From Niveispirillum sp048066115 (lineage in GTDB: Bacteria > Pseudomonadota > Alphaproteobacteria > Azospirillales > Azospirillaceae), in assembly GCF_048066115.1 (NCBI RefSeq), contig NZ_JBLTYX010000017.1, positions 62,001 through 126,000 of the forward strand: a DNA stretch of 64,000 nucleotides, written 5' to 3'. The notes beneath the pieces are model-generated. The model saw only the letters and a program-made list of their open reading frames with translations. It was not told where the DNA came from and ran no database searches. This document shows, in pieces, positions 51,553 through 60,785 of the stretch (its first letter is position 1; each line of letters begins with the position of its first letter). A program made the translations under genes and the position numbers.

Positions 51553-52137
51553 ATGGCGATCTATCAGGATGATGACGGCAACCTGTTCACGACCGACCGG
51601 CCGGGACCGGTGATCTCCCCCTCGATTACGCTGGGCGATTGGGGCCGGTGGCAGCCGACTAGGCTGATCCATCCAAGGCATTTGGCCCCGATGGTGCGCG
51701 CCAGTCTGCTCACCCTCCTGGCCAGTCTGGCGCTGGGAAGCTTGTCCTTGCTGTTCTTGCTTCGCGGTGACCGGCCGACATCCGGCGTGCTGGGTGCCCT
51801 GGCCTATCTGGTGATCACCATCGCGCCGACGATCATCCGCAACCGCCATAGCGAACCGCTGCTGCCGGCCACGCCGCTACATCCCTTGCGGCCCCAGCCC
51901 CGGGCCCCGCTGGTGCTGGACATCGCCAACAAGCTGGGCAGCGCCATCTTCATCACGATCATGGCCGTGAACCTGCTGCGCGGCAGTCCCGAGAGCCTGT
52001 GGAGCCTGGGTTTCGGCCTGCTGGCGGCGGTGATCAGCCTGATCCTGGCGGGACAGGTCGCCCTGTCGCTCTATGGGCTGCGCCGCGCAGGGCATGGATG
52101 CTGCCCGCCGCAATCCTGGTCATCCAACTTACGTTGA
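51553..52137 (+). CDS. Membrane protein, tandem paralogue 1
   Basis: 194 aa with four likely membrane helices in two pairs (about residues 50-70, 78-92, 120-140 and 152-172). The N-terminus MAIYQDDDGNLFTTDR matches the third paralogue's MPLYQDDQGHLYWHDR, and LHPLRPQP matches LRLLRPQP of the second. AAAGGGGAAG precedes the ATG. The last 18 residues are unrelated to its paralogues. Function unknown. Confidence 0.75.
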   Translation: MAIYQDDDGNLFTTDRPGPVISPSITLGDWGRWQPTRLIHPRHLAPMVRASLLTLLASLALGSLSLLFLLRGDRPTSGVLGALAYLVITIAPTIIRNRHSEPLLPATPLHPLRPQPRAPLVLDIANKLGSAIFITIMAVNLLRGSPESLWSLGFGLLAAVISLILAGQVALSLYGLRRAGHGCCPPQSWSSNLR

Positions 52138-52261
52138 TGGCTTTGGCGACGAACGACAGTCTTTTCGTCGCCATGGGCCCGCTGCCGCCCATGGTGGCGT
52201 TGCGGGGCGGGGCCGAATCGCGCGAATCGCCTCGGCGGTCCCAGACAGCCGGAACCGGCTG

Positions 52262-52807
52262 ATGGCGCTGTACGTGGGCAAGGACAGGCAACATTACTGG
52301 TCGGCCCGCGCGGATCTGGAGACGCAGGCGGAGAAACGGCCGGTGCGGCTGTTCCGGGTGAACGCGTATCTGTTCGATACCTGCAACATCCTAGGCATCG
52401 TCCTGGGGGTGGCGTCGCTGCTGATGGCGGGTGCGGCACTGGCGCTGATGGCGATGGGGGACCCGCGCTGTATAGTTCCTGCCCTGGGGGCCTGTTTCCT
52501 GCCGGTCCTCACCTGCATCATCATGCTCTGGCTGTGCAGCCGGCCGATGCGCTTCCAGGGACGCCTGCGCCTGCTGCGACCACAGCCACTGGGTTACGTG
52601 CTGTTCTATCAGGCACAATTGCTGGGAGGGGCCCTCTTCATGGGGTTCATCCTGTGGATGGCGCACAGGCCGGAGGCGGGCAGGCCGCCGGACTGGTGGT
52701 TCAACGCATTGCTGGGCCTGATGATTGCCGAATGCCTGCGCAGCAGTTTCATGCATCTGTACCGGCTTCGCCGCGCGCTGCGGAGCGCGCAAGGCAAGGG
52801 GAATTGA
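52262..52807 (+). CDS. Membrane protein, tandem paralogue 2
   Basis: 181 aa with four membrane helices in two pairs, the same layout as its neighbours. It starts MALYVGKDRQHYWSAR, a diverged form of the family N-terminus, and carries LRLLRPQPLGYVL and a C-terminal LYRLRRALR. The preceding 124 bp hold no gene. Function unknown. Confidence 0.75.
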   Translation: MALYVGKDRQHYWSARADLETQAEKRPVRLFRVNAYLFDTCNILGIVLGVASLLMAGAALALMAMGDPRCIVPALGACFLPVLTCIIMLWLCSRPMRFQGRLRLLRPQPLGYVLFYQAQLLGGALFMGFILWMAHRPEAGRPPDWWFNALLGLMIAECLRSSFMHLYRLRRALRSAQGKGN

Positions 52808-52812
52808 CCTGA

Positions 52813-53406
52813 ATGCCGCTTTACCAGGACGACCAGGGCCATCTCTACTGGCATGACCGCATCGCCGCGACACTCGCCCCGGTGCCGCCGTCCGAGCAGC
52901 AGGCCGCGCACGGCATCTGGCCCAAGATCGCCCGCATCCGGCCGGGCCGGGCGCGGTGGCTGCAAAGGGGGTGCCTGGGGCTGATGGGAGCGGCACTGGT
53001 GCTGGCCGCATTGTCGATGCCGGTGGCGTCGCATGACTGGCCGCTGTCACTGGGGCTGGCCGTCCTGGGCTTCGCCGTGGCGGCGTTTGCCAAACTCTTC
53101 TTCATCGACACGCTGTGCACGGAGCGCGTGCGGTTCGACCGGCCGCTGACCCTGGCGCCCACCCAGCCCTGGGCACCGGGCCTGCTGCGACTGGGTCTGG
53201 TCCTGTCCATGGCCGGGCCGGCCCATGCCCTGTTCTGGGCGCCGGGGCTGGATGTCATGGGCGGAGCCGGGCGGTCGGTGTTCGTCCTGCTGCTGCTGGC
53301 CTGGCTGGTCTGGCGGCAGGCGTGGCGCTGGAGACGGGAACGCAAGGCGATAAAGCTGGCGGTGACAGGCCTCACCGGTTCCGCAGCCACTCCACCAGCG
53401 CCCTGA
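52813..53406 (+). CDS. Membrane protein, tandem paralogue 3
   Basis: 197 aa, four likely membrane helices. The N-terminus is YQDDQGHLYWHDR, with the mid-motif LTLAPTQP in the place of LRPQP in its paralogues. It starts 5 bp after paralogue 2, so the two are probably translated together. Its 3' end overlaps the convergent LysR gene by 35 bp. Function unknown. Confidence 0.75.
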   Translation: MPLYQDDQGHLYWHDRIAATLAPVPPSEQQAAHGIWPKIARIRPGRARWLQRGCLGLMGAALVLAALSMPVASHDWPLSLGLAVLGFAVAAFAKLFFIDTLCTERVRFDRPLTLAPTQPWAPGLLRLGLVLSMAGPAHALFWAPGLDVMGGAGRSVFVLLLLAWLVWRQAWRWRRERKAIKLAVTGLTGSAATPPAP

Positions 53407-54262
53407 GCGGCCCCGGCACATGCCGGCGGCTGCTGTAATAGAGGTACGGACCCGAAAAACGCAGCGACCAGTCGGGCAGCGCCTCCACCAGTTCCCCCGC
53501 CGCGATATGCGGGGCCAGCAATTCCGCGAAGGTGTAGATCCAGCCCAGCCCGTCCATCGCCGCACCGGTCAGCAGGTGGCTGTTGGAGGCGACCAGCGGG
53601 CCGGACGGGTTCAGCTTCACCCCCTCCCCGTCGCACTCGAACTCCCAGGGCAGCAGCGCGCCGCCGGGGAAGGACTGGCGCAGGCAGGGGCGCGACAGCA
53701 GGTCGGTGGGATGCTGCGGCAATCCATGCTGCGCAATATGGGCCGGTGACGCAGCCAGAAGATAGCGCTGCACCCGCGGCCCCATCGGTACCGCCACCAC
53801 ATCCTGGGCCAGCGCCTCCTCATAGCGCACACCGGCATCGAAGCCGGCGGCGAAGACATCGACGAAGGCGTTCTCCTCCTCCACCTCCACCCGCACACCG
53901 GGATGCGCCGCCAGGAACGGCCCCAATATATCCGGCAGCACCACCCGCGCCACGATGCCGGGCACGTTCAGGCGCAGGGTGCCGAACGCCGTACCGCGAT
54001 ATTGGTCCAGCCCGTCCAGCGCCTGGGTCACCGCCGCCATGGCCGGGGTCAGGCTGTCCACCAGCCGTTGGCCGGCCTCCGTCGGCGTCACGCTGCGCGT
54101 TGTGCGGTGCAGCAAACGCATGCCCGTCGCCTCCTCCAGATCGCGCACGGCCTGCGACAGGGTGGAGGCGGAAACACCGCGTTCACGTGCCGCACGGCGG
54201 AAATTGCGGTGCCGCGCCACAGCAAGAAAGGCGTCGAGATCGGACAGGGAATGCGGCTTCAT
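53372..54262 (-). CDS. LysR-family transcriptional regulator
   Basis: 296 aa. The N-terminal winged helix-turn-helix (FRRAARERGVSASTLSQAVR) is followed by the effector-binding domain, with ALAQDVVAVPMGPRVQRYL and the VASNSHLLTGAAMDGLGWIY segment. It is of the CrgA/DmlR-like branch that often regulates a divergent reductase gene. The ATG at 54262 starts the domain directly. It is divergent from the aldo/keto reductase at 54366 and probably controls it from the 103-bp space between. Confidence 0.92.
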   Translation of the reverse strand: MKPHSLSDLDAFLAVARHRNFRRAARERGVSASTLSQAVRDLEEATGMRLLHRTTRSVTPTEAGQRLVDSLTPAMAAVTQALDGLDQYRGTAFGTLRLNVPGIVARVVLPDILGPFLAAHPGVRVEVEEENAFVDVFAAGFDAGVRYEEALAQDVVAVPMGPRVQRYLLAASPAHIAQHGLPQHPTDLLSRPCLRQSFPGGALLPWEFECDGEGVKLNPSGPLVASNSHLLTGAAMDGLGWIYTFAELLAPHIAAGELVEALPDWSLRFSGPYLYYSSRRHVPGPLRALVEWLRNR

Positions 54263-54365
54263 TGTACGGATTTCCGAACAGGTCATTCAGATATAGCCGG
54301 ATTATCGCATAATCTCACCCCTGGCAGAATGGCCCCATCGCAATTCGATTGCCGGAGCCGCAACC

Positions 54366-55358
54366 ATGCTGAACCAACGCACCCTCTGGGCCCATGGGCC
54401 CGCCACCGCCCCGCTGGCCCTTGGCTGCATGGGCATGTCCGACATGTACGGCCCCGCCGACCGGGCCGAAAGCATCGCCACCATCCATGCCGCCTTGGAT
54501 GCCGGCATCAACCTGCTGGATACCGGCGATTTCTATGGCATGGGCCATAACGAGATGCTGATCGCCGAGGCGCTGAAGGATCGGCGGCGCGAAGATGTGG
54601 TGATCAGCGTCAAGTTCGGCGCCCTGCGCGGACCGGAAGGCGCCTTCCAGGGCTATGACGCGCGGCCCAAGGCCATCCGCAATTTCGTCGCCTACAGCCT
54701 GAAGCGGCTGGGCACCGACCATATCGACATCTACCGCCCCGCCCGCCTGGACCCCGACGTGCCGATCGAGGATACGGTGGGTGCGGTCGCCGATCTGGTC
54801 AAGGAAGGCCATGTCCGCCATATCGGCCTGTCGGAAATGGGCGCGGACACCATCCGCCGCGCCGCCGCGGTGCATCCGATCAGCGATCTGCAGATCGAAT
54901 ATTCGCTGATCAGCCGCGGGATCGAGGATGCGATCCTGCCCACCTGCCGCGAACTGGGCATCGGCATCACGGCGTACGGTGTGCTGTCACGCGGCCTGAT
55001 CAGCGGGCATTGGACCAGGGACAAGAGCAGCGCCGGCTTCCGCGCCATGAGCCCGCGCTTCCAGGGGGAGAACCTGGACCATAATCTGGCGCTGGTGGAA
55101 GTGCTGCGCGGCGTGGCCCAGCGCATCGGCGCCAGCGTGGCCCAAGTGGCCATCGCCTGGGTCGCCTCGCGCGGGGCCGACATCGTGCCGCTGGTGGGCG
55201 CGCGGCGGCGGGATCGGCTGGCGGAGAGCCTGGGTGCTGCGGCGCTGGTGCTGTCGGCGGATGAGCTGGCCGCCATCGAGGCGGCGATCCCGGCCGATGC
55301 GGCGGCGGGCGACCGATACCCGACGGTGCAGATGGCGCATCTGGATAGTGAGCGGTGA
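54366..55358 (+). CDS. Aldo/keto reductase
   Basis: 330-aa NADPH-dependent reductase with a TIM barrel. The catalytic Asp and Tyr lie in NLLDTGDFYGMGHNE, and Lys in VVISVKFGAL. The usual His of the catalytic tetrad (normally in xxHRxD) is replaced by Ala: DIYRPARLDPDVPIE. The coenzyme-binding end is GARRRDRLAESLGA. It is of the pyridoxal-reductase/YakC-like branch (AKR13), in which YxPARLDP is common. It is probably under the divergent LysR regulator. Confidence 0.9.
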   Translation: MLNQRTLWAHGPATAPLALGCMGMSDMYGPADRAESIATIHAALDAGINLLDTGDFYGMGHNEMLIAEALKDRRREDVVISVKFGALRGPEGAFQGYDARPKAIRNFVAYSLKRLGTDHIDIYRPARLDPDVPIEDTVGAVADLVKEGHVRHIGLSEMGADTIRRAAAVHPISDLQIEYSLISRGIEDAILPTCRELGIGITAYGVLSRGLISGHWTRDKSSAGFRAMSPRFQGENLDHNLALVEVLRGVAQRIGASVAQVAIAWVASRGADIVPLVGARRRDRLAESLGAAALVLSADELAAIEAAIPADAAAGDRYPTVQMAHLDSER

Positions 55359-55410
55359 AGGGGGTGTAAGGCGGGGACGTTTGGGTGCCAGAGCCCCATT
55401 AATATCCACC

Positions 55411-55523
55411 GTCACCCCGGTGACAAGCCGGTGCCCAGCGTGAGGCGCGGTCAGCGCCGATATGACTCATGTCGCGGCTGACGCCGCTCTGCGCCTGGGC
55501 CCCGGCTTTCGCCGGGGTGACGG
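55411..55523. repeat. GTCACCCCGG repeat with shared core
   Basis: Arms CGTCACCCCGG and CCGGGGTGACGG frame the 37-bp core also found at 21344-21380 and a further GGGCCCCGGC segment. It lies between the convergent aldo/keto reductase and TetR genes and fills nearly all of the 200-bp gap. Confidence 0.8.
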
Positions 55524-55558
55524 TAGAGTTGGCGGCATGCGAGGTGCCCAGAGTTACG

Positions 55559-56200
55559 CTACCGCTCCGGTCCCACCATCCGCATGAACATCTCCACCAT
55601 CGTCCGCACATGCCGTTCCCGCTCCCCATCATCCAGCGGTGGGCACAAACCTGTGGCGATGCGGAAGAATTGTTCGCCATGCACCATCATGCAGAAGGAC
55701 TGCGCCCCGGCCATCGCGTCGGGGCAATAGACCGCGCCGCGTTCATGCAGCCCCGCCAGATAATTGCGCAGTGCGGCCAGCAGGATGTCCGGGCCGCAGC
55801 GGAAATAAATCTCCGCCAGGCCGGGGAACTTGATCCCCTCCCCCATCACCATGCGCCACAGGCCCTGCGCCTCCGGGTCCATCAGCAGATCCAGCAAGGC
55901 GCGCGCGATGCGGGTCAGCGTCTCGCGCGGACACAGGGCCGAGAGATCGGGGGCCGATAACGGCTCCATGATCTCCCCGCAGCGCTGCGTCATCATGGCC
56001 TCGAACAACCCCTCCTTGCTGCCGAAAAGTTGATAGAGTGTGGACAGCGAGCCGCCCGACCGCCGGACAATGGCGGAAAGGCTGGCGCGCTCGAACCCGT
56101 GCTCGAAAAAGATGGCGGCGGCGGCGTCGATCATGGCTTGGCGCCGCGCAACCATACGGGGAGAGTGGTCGGCGCTGTCGGCGGCGTGTTCGGTCGTCAT
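55559..56200 (-). CDS. TetR-family repressor of the adjacent RND operon
   Basis: 213 aa. The N-terminal helix-turn-helix is ASLSAIVRRSGGSLSTLYQL, with AAAIFFEHGFERASL before it. The C-terminal ligand domain is helical (AcrR-like). It is divergent from the adaptor-pump operon, and a 7-3-7 palindrome lies between the two start codons. That arrangement indicates autoregulation and repression of the pump. The ATG at 56200 is used. The inducer is unknown. Confidence 0.93.
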   Translation of the reverse strand: MTTEHAADSADHSPRMVARRQAMIDAAAAIFFEHGFERASLSAIVRRSGGSLSTLYQLFGSKEGLFEAMMTQRCGEIMEPLSAPDLSALCPRETLTRIARALLDLLMDPEAQGLWRMVMGEGIKFPGLAEIYFRCGPDILLAALRNYLAGLHERGAVYCPDAMAGAQSFCMMVHGEQFFRIATGLCPPLDDGERERHVRTMVEMFMRMVGPER

Positions 56201-56271
56201 CGGCGGATCATGGCATTTCCGGTTCCGGCACCGCAATGGTGCGGGGCGTGATCGCCGTCACTGGCGAAGTG

Positions 56272-56288
56272 TAATGTAGGTTACATTA
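56272..56288. promoter_or_regulatory. TetR-type operator TAATGTA-GGT-TACATTA
   Basis: A perfect 7-3-7 inverted repeat, 40 bp before the adaptor start and 72 bp before the tetR start. Typical of an AcrR-type operator. Confidence 0.8.
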
Positions 56289-56327
56289 TCCTGCGCATCA
56301 TCATAGTGCTTTCCGGGGGATCGTGAC

Positions 56328-57434
56328 ATGGCTTGGGTTCGGGGCGCCGGCGGCGTGCGGCGGGGGGCGGTTCTGGCCGTGCTTTTGCCTTTGGTCCTGG
56401 CCGGCTGCGGGGGCAAGGAGGCGGAGACCGCCCAGGTCCGGCCCGTGCGCGTGGCGCCGGTCAGCTTCAAGGACAGCCATGCCGATCGCGGCTTCACCGG
56501 CACCATCGTGCCCCGGACGGAGGTGCAGGCCGGCTTCCGCGTCGGCGGGCGCATCGCCGCCCGTCTGGTGGAGGTGGGCGACCGGGTGAAGCCCGGCCAG
56601 GTGCTGGCGCGGCTGGACCCGACCGACCTTGCTTTGTCGTTGCAGGCCGCCGAGGCACGGCTGGCCCAGGCGGACGCCCAGTCGCGCCAGGCGGCCGCCG
56701 ACCTGAAGCGCTATACCCCGCTGCTGGCCAGCGGCACGGTTTCCCAGGCGCAGTTCGACCGGGTGAAGGCCGCCGCCGATGCGGCATCGGCCCAGCGGCG
56801 CGAGGCGCAGTCGGGGCTGGAGATCGCGCGCAACCAGCGGGCCTATGGGTCGCTGACCCTGGACCAGGGCGGGGTCGTCACCGCCGTGCTGGCCGATGCC
56901 GGGCAGATGGTGGGCGACGGGCAGACCGTGCTGCGCATGGCCACCGACCTGGGCAAGGAAGTGGCGATCGACGTGGCGGAGGCTGATCTGGCCCGCCTGT
57001 CGGTGGGCGGGGCCGCGCATATCGCCCTGTGGGCCGACCGCGACCTGACCTTGGCCGGCACGATCCGGGAGATCACGCCGGTGGCCGATGCCGCCAGCCG
57101 CACCTTCCGCCTGCGCGTCACCCTGCCGGCCGATGCGCCCGAGGCCGTGCGCCTGGGCATGACCGCCAATGTCCGCTTCCCCGATGCCGGCGCGCCGTCG
57201 CTGGCGCTGCTGCCCTCGTCCGCCCTGTTCCAGCAGGGGGACAAGCCGGCCGTCTGGGTCCTGGCCCCCTCGCGCGACCGGGTGCAACTGCGCCCCGTGG
57301 AGGTCGCATCCTACCGCCCCGACGGGGTGGCGGTGACGGGGGGCGTGAAGGAGGGTGAGTTGGTGGTCACCGCCGGCGCCCACCGGCTTGACGCCAACCT
57401 GCCCGTGCGCGTCTGGGATGGGGGCCTGCCGTGA
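56328..57434 (+). CDS. RND efflux periplasmic adaptor lipoprotein
   Basis: 368 aa. Lipoprotein signal VLLPLVLAGCGG (lipidated Cys near residue 26). Lipoyl-like domain (DRGFTGTIVPRTEVQAGFRV, VGDRVKPGQVLARLDPTDL), helical hairpin (about 110-150), then beta-barrel and membrane-proximal domains typical of AcrA/MexA. The stop overlaps the GTG start of the pump gene, so they are translated together. The TetR operator lies just upstream. Confidence 0.92.
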   Translation: MAWVRGAGGVRRGAVLAVLLPLVLAGCGGKEAETAQVRPVRVAPVSFKDSHADRGFTGTIVPRTEVQAGFRVGGRIAARLVEVGDRVKPGQVLARLDPTDLALSLQAAEARLAQADAQSRQAAADLKRYTPLLASGTVSQAQFDRVKAAADAASAQRREAQSGLEIARNQRAYGSLTLDQGGVVTAVLADAGQMVGDGQTVLRMATDLGKEVAIDVAEADLARLSVGGAAHIALWADRDLTLAGTIREITPVADAASRTFRLRVTLPADAPEAVRLGMTANVRFPDAGAPSLALLPSSALFQQGDKPAVWVLAPSRDRVQLRPVEVASYRPDGVAVTGGVKEGELVVTAGAHRLDANLPVRVWDGGLP

Positions 57435-60400
57435 GCGGACTGAACCTTTCCGCCTGGGCCATCCGGCACCAGGCACTTGTGCTGTTCATGATCGTCATGT
57501 CGCTGGCCGTCGGCGCCTATGCCTTCGTGACCTTGGGCCGCGCCGAAGACCCGCAATTCGCCATCCGCACCATGGTGGTCACGGCCCAGTGGCCGGGGGC
57601 GACGGCGCGCGAGGTGCAGGAACAGGTCACCGACCGCATCGAACAGACCCTGCAGCAGGTGCCCAATTACCACTTCACCCGGTCCTATGCGCGGCCGGGG
57701 GAGACGGTGATCTTCATCAACCTGCATGATTACACCCGCTCCGACACCCTGCCCGACATCTGGTACCAGGTGCGCAAGCGGGTGGGCGACATGGCCCATA
57801 CGCTGCCCGCCGGGGTCATCGGGCCCCAGTTCAATGACGAGTTCGGCGACACGTTCGGCATCATCTATGCCTTCACCGGCGACGGGTTCAGCCAGACGGA
57901 AATGCGCCAGGTGCTGCTGGCCGCGCGCCAGCGGCTGCTGATGCTGCCGTCCATCGGCAAGGTCGACCTGCTGGGCGTGCAGGAGGAGAAGATCTATGTC
58001 GAGTTCGACACCGGTCGCCTCGCCTCCCTGGGCATCAGTGTCCAGCAGATCGGTCAGGCGCTCGCCGCCCAGAACGCCGTCAGCCCCACCGGCACCATCG
58101 ATACCGGCACCGACCGTATCCGCGTGCGGGTGACCGGGGCGCTGAAGACCGAGGACCAGGTCCGCAACCTGCCCATCCAGGCGGGCGGGCGCCTGCTGCG
58201 CCTGGGCGATATCGCCGATGTGCGGCGCACGTCGCAGGACCCGGCCGACACGCTGATGCGCCATAATGGCCAGCCGGTGACGGGCCTGGCCATCGCCATG
58301 GCCGCCGGTGGCGACATCCTGAAGCTGGGCGACGCCGTGAAGGCGGAAATGGCGGTGATCCAGGCGGCCCTGCCGCAGGGCATCGACATCTCCCTGGTCG
58401 CCGACCAGCCCACGGTGGTGCGCGAAAGCATCGATGAGTTCGCCTCGGCCCTGGCCGAAGCCCTGGCCATCGTGCTGGTCGTCACCTTCCTGTCGCTGGG
58501 CCTGCGCACCGGCATCGTCGTGGCCCTGTCGGTGCCGCTGGTGCTGGCCGTCACCTTCGCGGTGATGAAGGGCGTGGGCATCGACCTGCACAAGATTTCC
58601 ATCGGCGCCCTGATCATCGCGCTGGGCCTGCTGGTCGACGACGCCATCATCGCGGTGGAGATGATGATGGTGAAGCTGGAACAGGGCTGGGACCGGGCCA
58701 AGGCGGCGGCCTTCGCCTGGACCTCCACGGCGTTTCCCATGCTGTCGGGCACGCTGGTCACCGCGGCCGGCTTCGTGCCCGTGGGCTTCGCCCATTCGGC
58801 GGCGGGTGAATATACCGGCGCCATCTTCTGGGTGGTGGCCACCGCACTGCTGGTTTCCTGGTTCGTGGCGGTGATCTTCACCCCCTATCTGGGCTTCAAG
58901 ATGCTGCCGCAGGCGCATGAGAGCGCGCATGCGGTGGACCATAATGCCGCGTACGACAAGCCCATGTACCGCAAGCTGCGCGCCAGCCTGGTCTGGACCG
59001 TGCGCCACCGTTTCATCGTGATCGCGGCGACGGTGGGGGCGTTCGTGCTGTCCATCGTCGGCTTCGGCTTCGTGCAGCAGCAATTCTTCCCCAATTCCGC
59101 GCGCCTGGAACTGGTGGTCGATCTGGAACTGCCGGAAGGCACCTCCATCGGCGTCACGGCGGCCCGCGTGCATGAGCTGGAGGCCTTGTTCGCCAAGGAC
59201 CAGGGCATCGAAAGCTACAGCGCCTTTGTCGGCACCGGCGCCCCGCGCTTCTACCTGCCGCTGAACCAGGAGCTGAGGCGGCCGAACTTCGCGCAGTTCA
59301 TCGTCGTCACCAAGTCGCTGGAACGCACCATCGAGATGGCCAGAAGCCTGCCCGGCGAACTGGAGGCCCGCTTCCCCGACGTGCGCACCCGCGTGGCGCG
59401 GCTGGAGAATGGCCCGCCCGTGGGCTATCCGGTGCAGTTCCGCGTCATGGGCCGCGATCCGGAATTGCTGCGCAGCATCGCTGGCGAGCTGCGCGACCTG
59501 ATGCGCACCAACAAGCACACGACCGACGTCAACCTGGACTGGACGGAGAAGGTGAAATCCGTGCGGCTGGTGGTGGACCAGGACCGCGCCCGCGCGCTGG
59601 GCGTGACCAGCCAGGATCTGGCCCAGTCGCTGCAGACGGTGATGACCGGCTATACCGCCACGCAGTATCGCGAGGGGATCGAGCTGATCGACGTGGTCCT
59701 GCGCGCCGGGCAGGATGAGCGGGTGGCGTCCGACCGGCTGGCCGAACTGCGCCTGCGCGGCCCCAACGGGCCGGTGCCGCTGTCGCAGGTCGCTCGGCTG
59801 GAATATGGGCTGGAGGATGGCATCCTCTGGACCCGGTCGCGCGATCTGACGCTGACCGTGCGTGCCGACCTGAAGGGCAATGTCCAGGCCCCGACCGTGG
59901 TGGCGGAGATCGAGGCGGTGCTGGGCCCGATGCGCGCCAAGCTGCCCACCGGGTACCGGATCGAGGTCGGTGGGGCCGTGGAGGAAAGCGCCAAGGGCCA
60001 GGCGTCCATCATGGCCGTGGTGCCGGTGATGATCGTCCTGATGCTGACCGTGCTGATGGTGCAGTTGCAAAGCTTCCAGCGGGTGGTGCTGGTGTTCCTG
60101 ACCGCACCGCTGGGCCTGATCGGGGTGACCCTGGCGCTCCTGCTGTTCAACCAGCCCTTCGGTTTCGTGGCGCAGCTGGGCGTGATCGCGCTGGCCGGGA
60201 TGATCATGCGCAATTCGGTGATCCTGGTCGACCAGATCGAACAGGACATCGCCGCCGGCCATGGCCGCTTCGACGCCGTGGTCGATGCCACGGTGCGCCG
60301 CGCCCGGCCCATCGCCCTGACGGCGGCGGCGGCCGTGCTGGCCATGATCCCGCTGTCGCGCAGTAATTTCTGGGGTCCCATGGCCATCTCCATCATGGGC

Positions 60401-60523
60401 GGCCTGATCGTGGCCACGGCGCTGACCATCTATTCCCTGCCCGCCATGTATGCCGCCTGGTTCCGCGTGAAGGCGGACGAGACCGGCCCGACGGCGCCGG
60501 GCGGATGGGGTGCGGCGGAGTAG
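57431..60523 (+). CDS. RND efflux pump, inner-membrane permease
   Basis: 1030 aa with 12 membrane helices. TM4 has both acidic relay residues in GLLVDDAIIAVEMMM. The GTG at 57431 overlaps the adaptor stop (GTGA). The N-terminus LSAWAIRHQALVLFMIVMSL is typical of the HAE1/NFE-type pumps of alphaproteobacteria. It forms with the adaptor a complete two-gene pump lacking its own outer-membrane channel, so it may share a TolC-like channel encoded elsewhere. Controlled by the divergent TetR. Confidence 0.93.
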   Translation: MSGLNLSAWAIRHQALVLFMIVMSLAVGAYAFVTLGRAEDPQFAIRTMVVTAQWPGATAREVQEQVTDRIEQTLQQVPNYHFTRSYARPGETVIFINLHDYTRSDTLPDIWYQVRKRVGDMAHTLPAGVIGPQFNDEFGDTFGIIYAFTGDGFSQTEMRQVLLAARQRLLMLPSIGKVDLLGVQEEKIYVEFDTGRLASLGISVQQIGQALAAQNAVSPTGTIDTGTDRIRVRVTGALKTEDQVRNLPIQAGGRLLRLGDIADVRRTSQDPADTLMRHNGQPVTGLAIAMAAGGDILKLGDAVKAEMAVIQAALPQGIDISLVADQPTVVRESIDEFASALAEALAIVLVVTFLSLGLRTGIVVALSVPLVLAVTFAVMKGVGIDLHKISIGALIIALGLLVDDAIIAVEMMMVKLEQGWDRAKAAAFAWTSTAFPMLSGTLVTAAGFVPVGFAHSAAGEYTGAIFWVVATALLVSWFVAVIFTPYLGFKMLPQAHESAHAVDHNAAYDKPMYRKLRASLVWTVRHRFIVIAATVGAFVLSIVGFGFVQQQFFPNSARLELVVDLELPEGTSIGVTAARVHELEALFAKDQGIESYSAFVGTGAPRFYLPLNQELRRPNFAQFIVVTKSLERTIEMARSLPGELEARFPDVRTRVARLENGPPVGYPVQFRVMGRDPELLRSIAGELRDLMRTNKHTTDVNLDWTEKVKSVRLVVDQDRARALGVTSQDLAQSLQTVMTGYTATQYREGIELIDVVLRAGQDERVASDRLAELRLRGPNGPVPLSQVARLEYGLEDGILWTRSRDLTLTVRADLKGNVQAPTVVAEIEAVLGPMRAKLPTGYRIEVGGAVEESAKGQASIMAVVPVMIVLMLTVLMVQLQSFQRVVLVFLTAPLGLIGVTLALLLFNQPFGFVAQLGVIALAGMIMRNSVILVDQIEQDIAAGHGRFDAVVDATVRRARPIALTAAAAVLAMIPLSRSNFWGPMAISIMGGLIVATALTIYSLPAMYAAWFRVKADETGPTAPGGWGAAE

Positions 60524-60550
60524 GGCGCCACGCCCTCCAACCTTCTCCAC

Positions 60551-60631
60551 CGTCACCCCGGCGGAAGCCGGGGCCCAAGTGACGAGCGCTTTGCTCTACG
60601 AACTGGGCCCCGGCTTCCGCCGGGGTGACGG
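60551..60631. repeat. GTCACCCCGGC repeat after the RND operon
   Basis: Arms CGTCACCCCGGCGGAAGCCG and its near-complement enclose a 30-bp middle, and inner GGGGCCCA / TGGGCCCC arms extend the stem. It starts 28 bp after the pump stop and may end the operon. Confidence 0.8.
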
Positions 60632-60691
60632 TTTATATTGAGGGAACCCTGGCAGCCCTTAGGCAGCGCGCATGCATCTCCGTCATAACTA

Positions 60692-60757
60692 GATATATCT
60701 GATATGCATCGAATCCCTATCGACTTTACCGTCGCGCGACCTCATATCAGATATATC
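60692..60757. promoter_or_regulatory. PadR (YqjI-like) operator, paired 15-bp inverted repeat
   Basis: GATATATCTGATATG (60692-60706) and its perfect complement CATATCAGATATATC (60743-60757) lie 29-94 bp before the PadR start, separated by 36 bp. AGATATATCT is itself palindromic. Spacing suggests two dimers and autoregulation. Confidence 0.75.
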
Positions 60758-60785
60758 GAATTACGATCTGATAGGGAGACACGAC

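Noticed and set aside
57311..60556. A 1081-codon open frame antisense to the second RND pump
   Set aside because: Composition is His/Gln/Arg-rich and featureless, as expected for the reverse of a GC-rich gene. The sense strand holds a complete RND protein.
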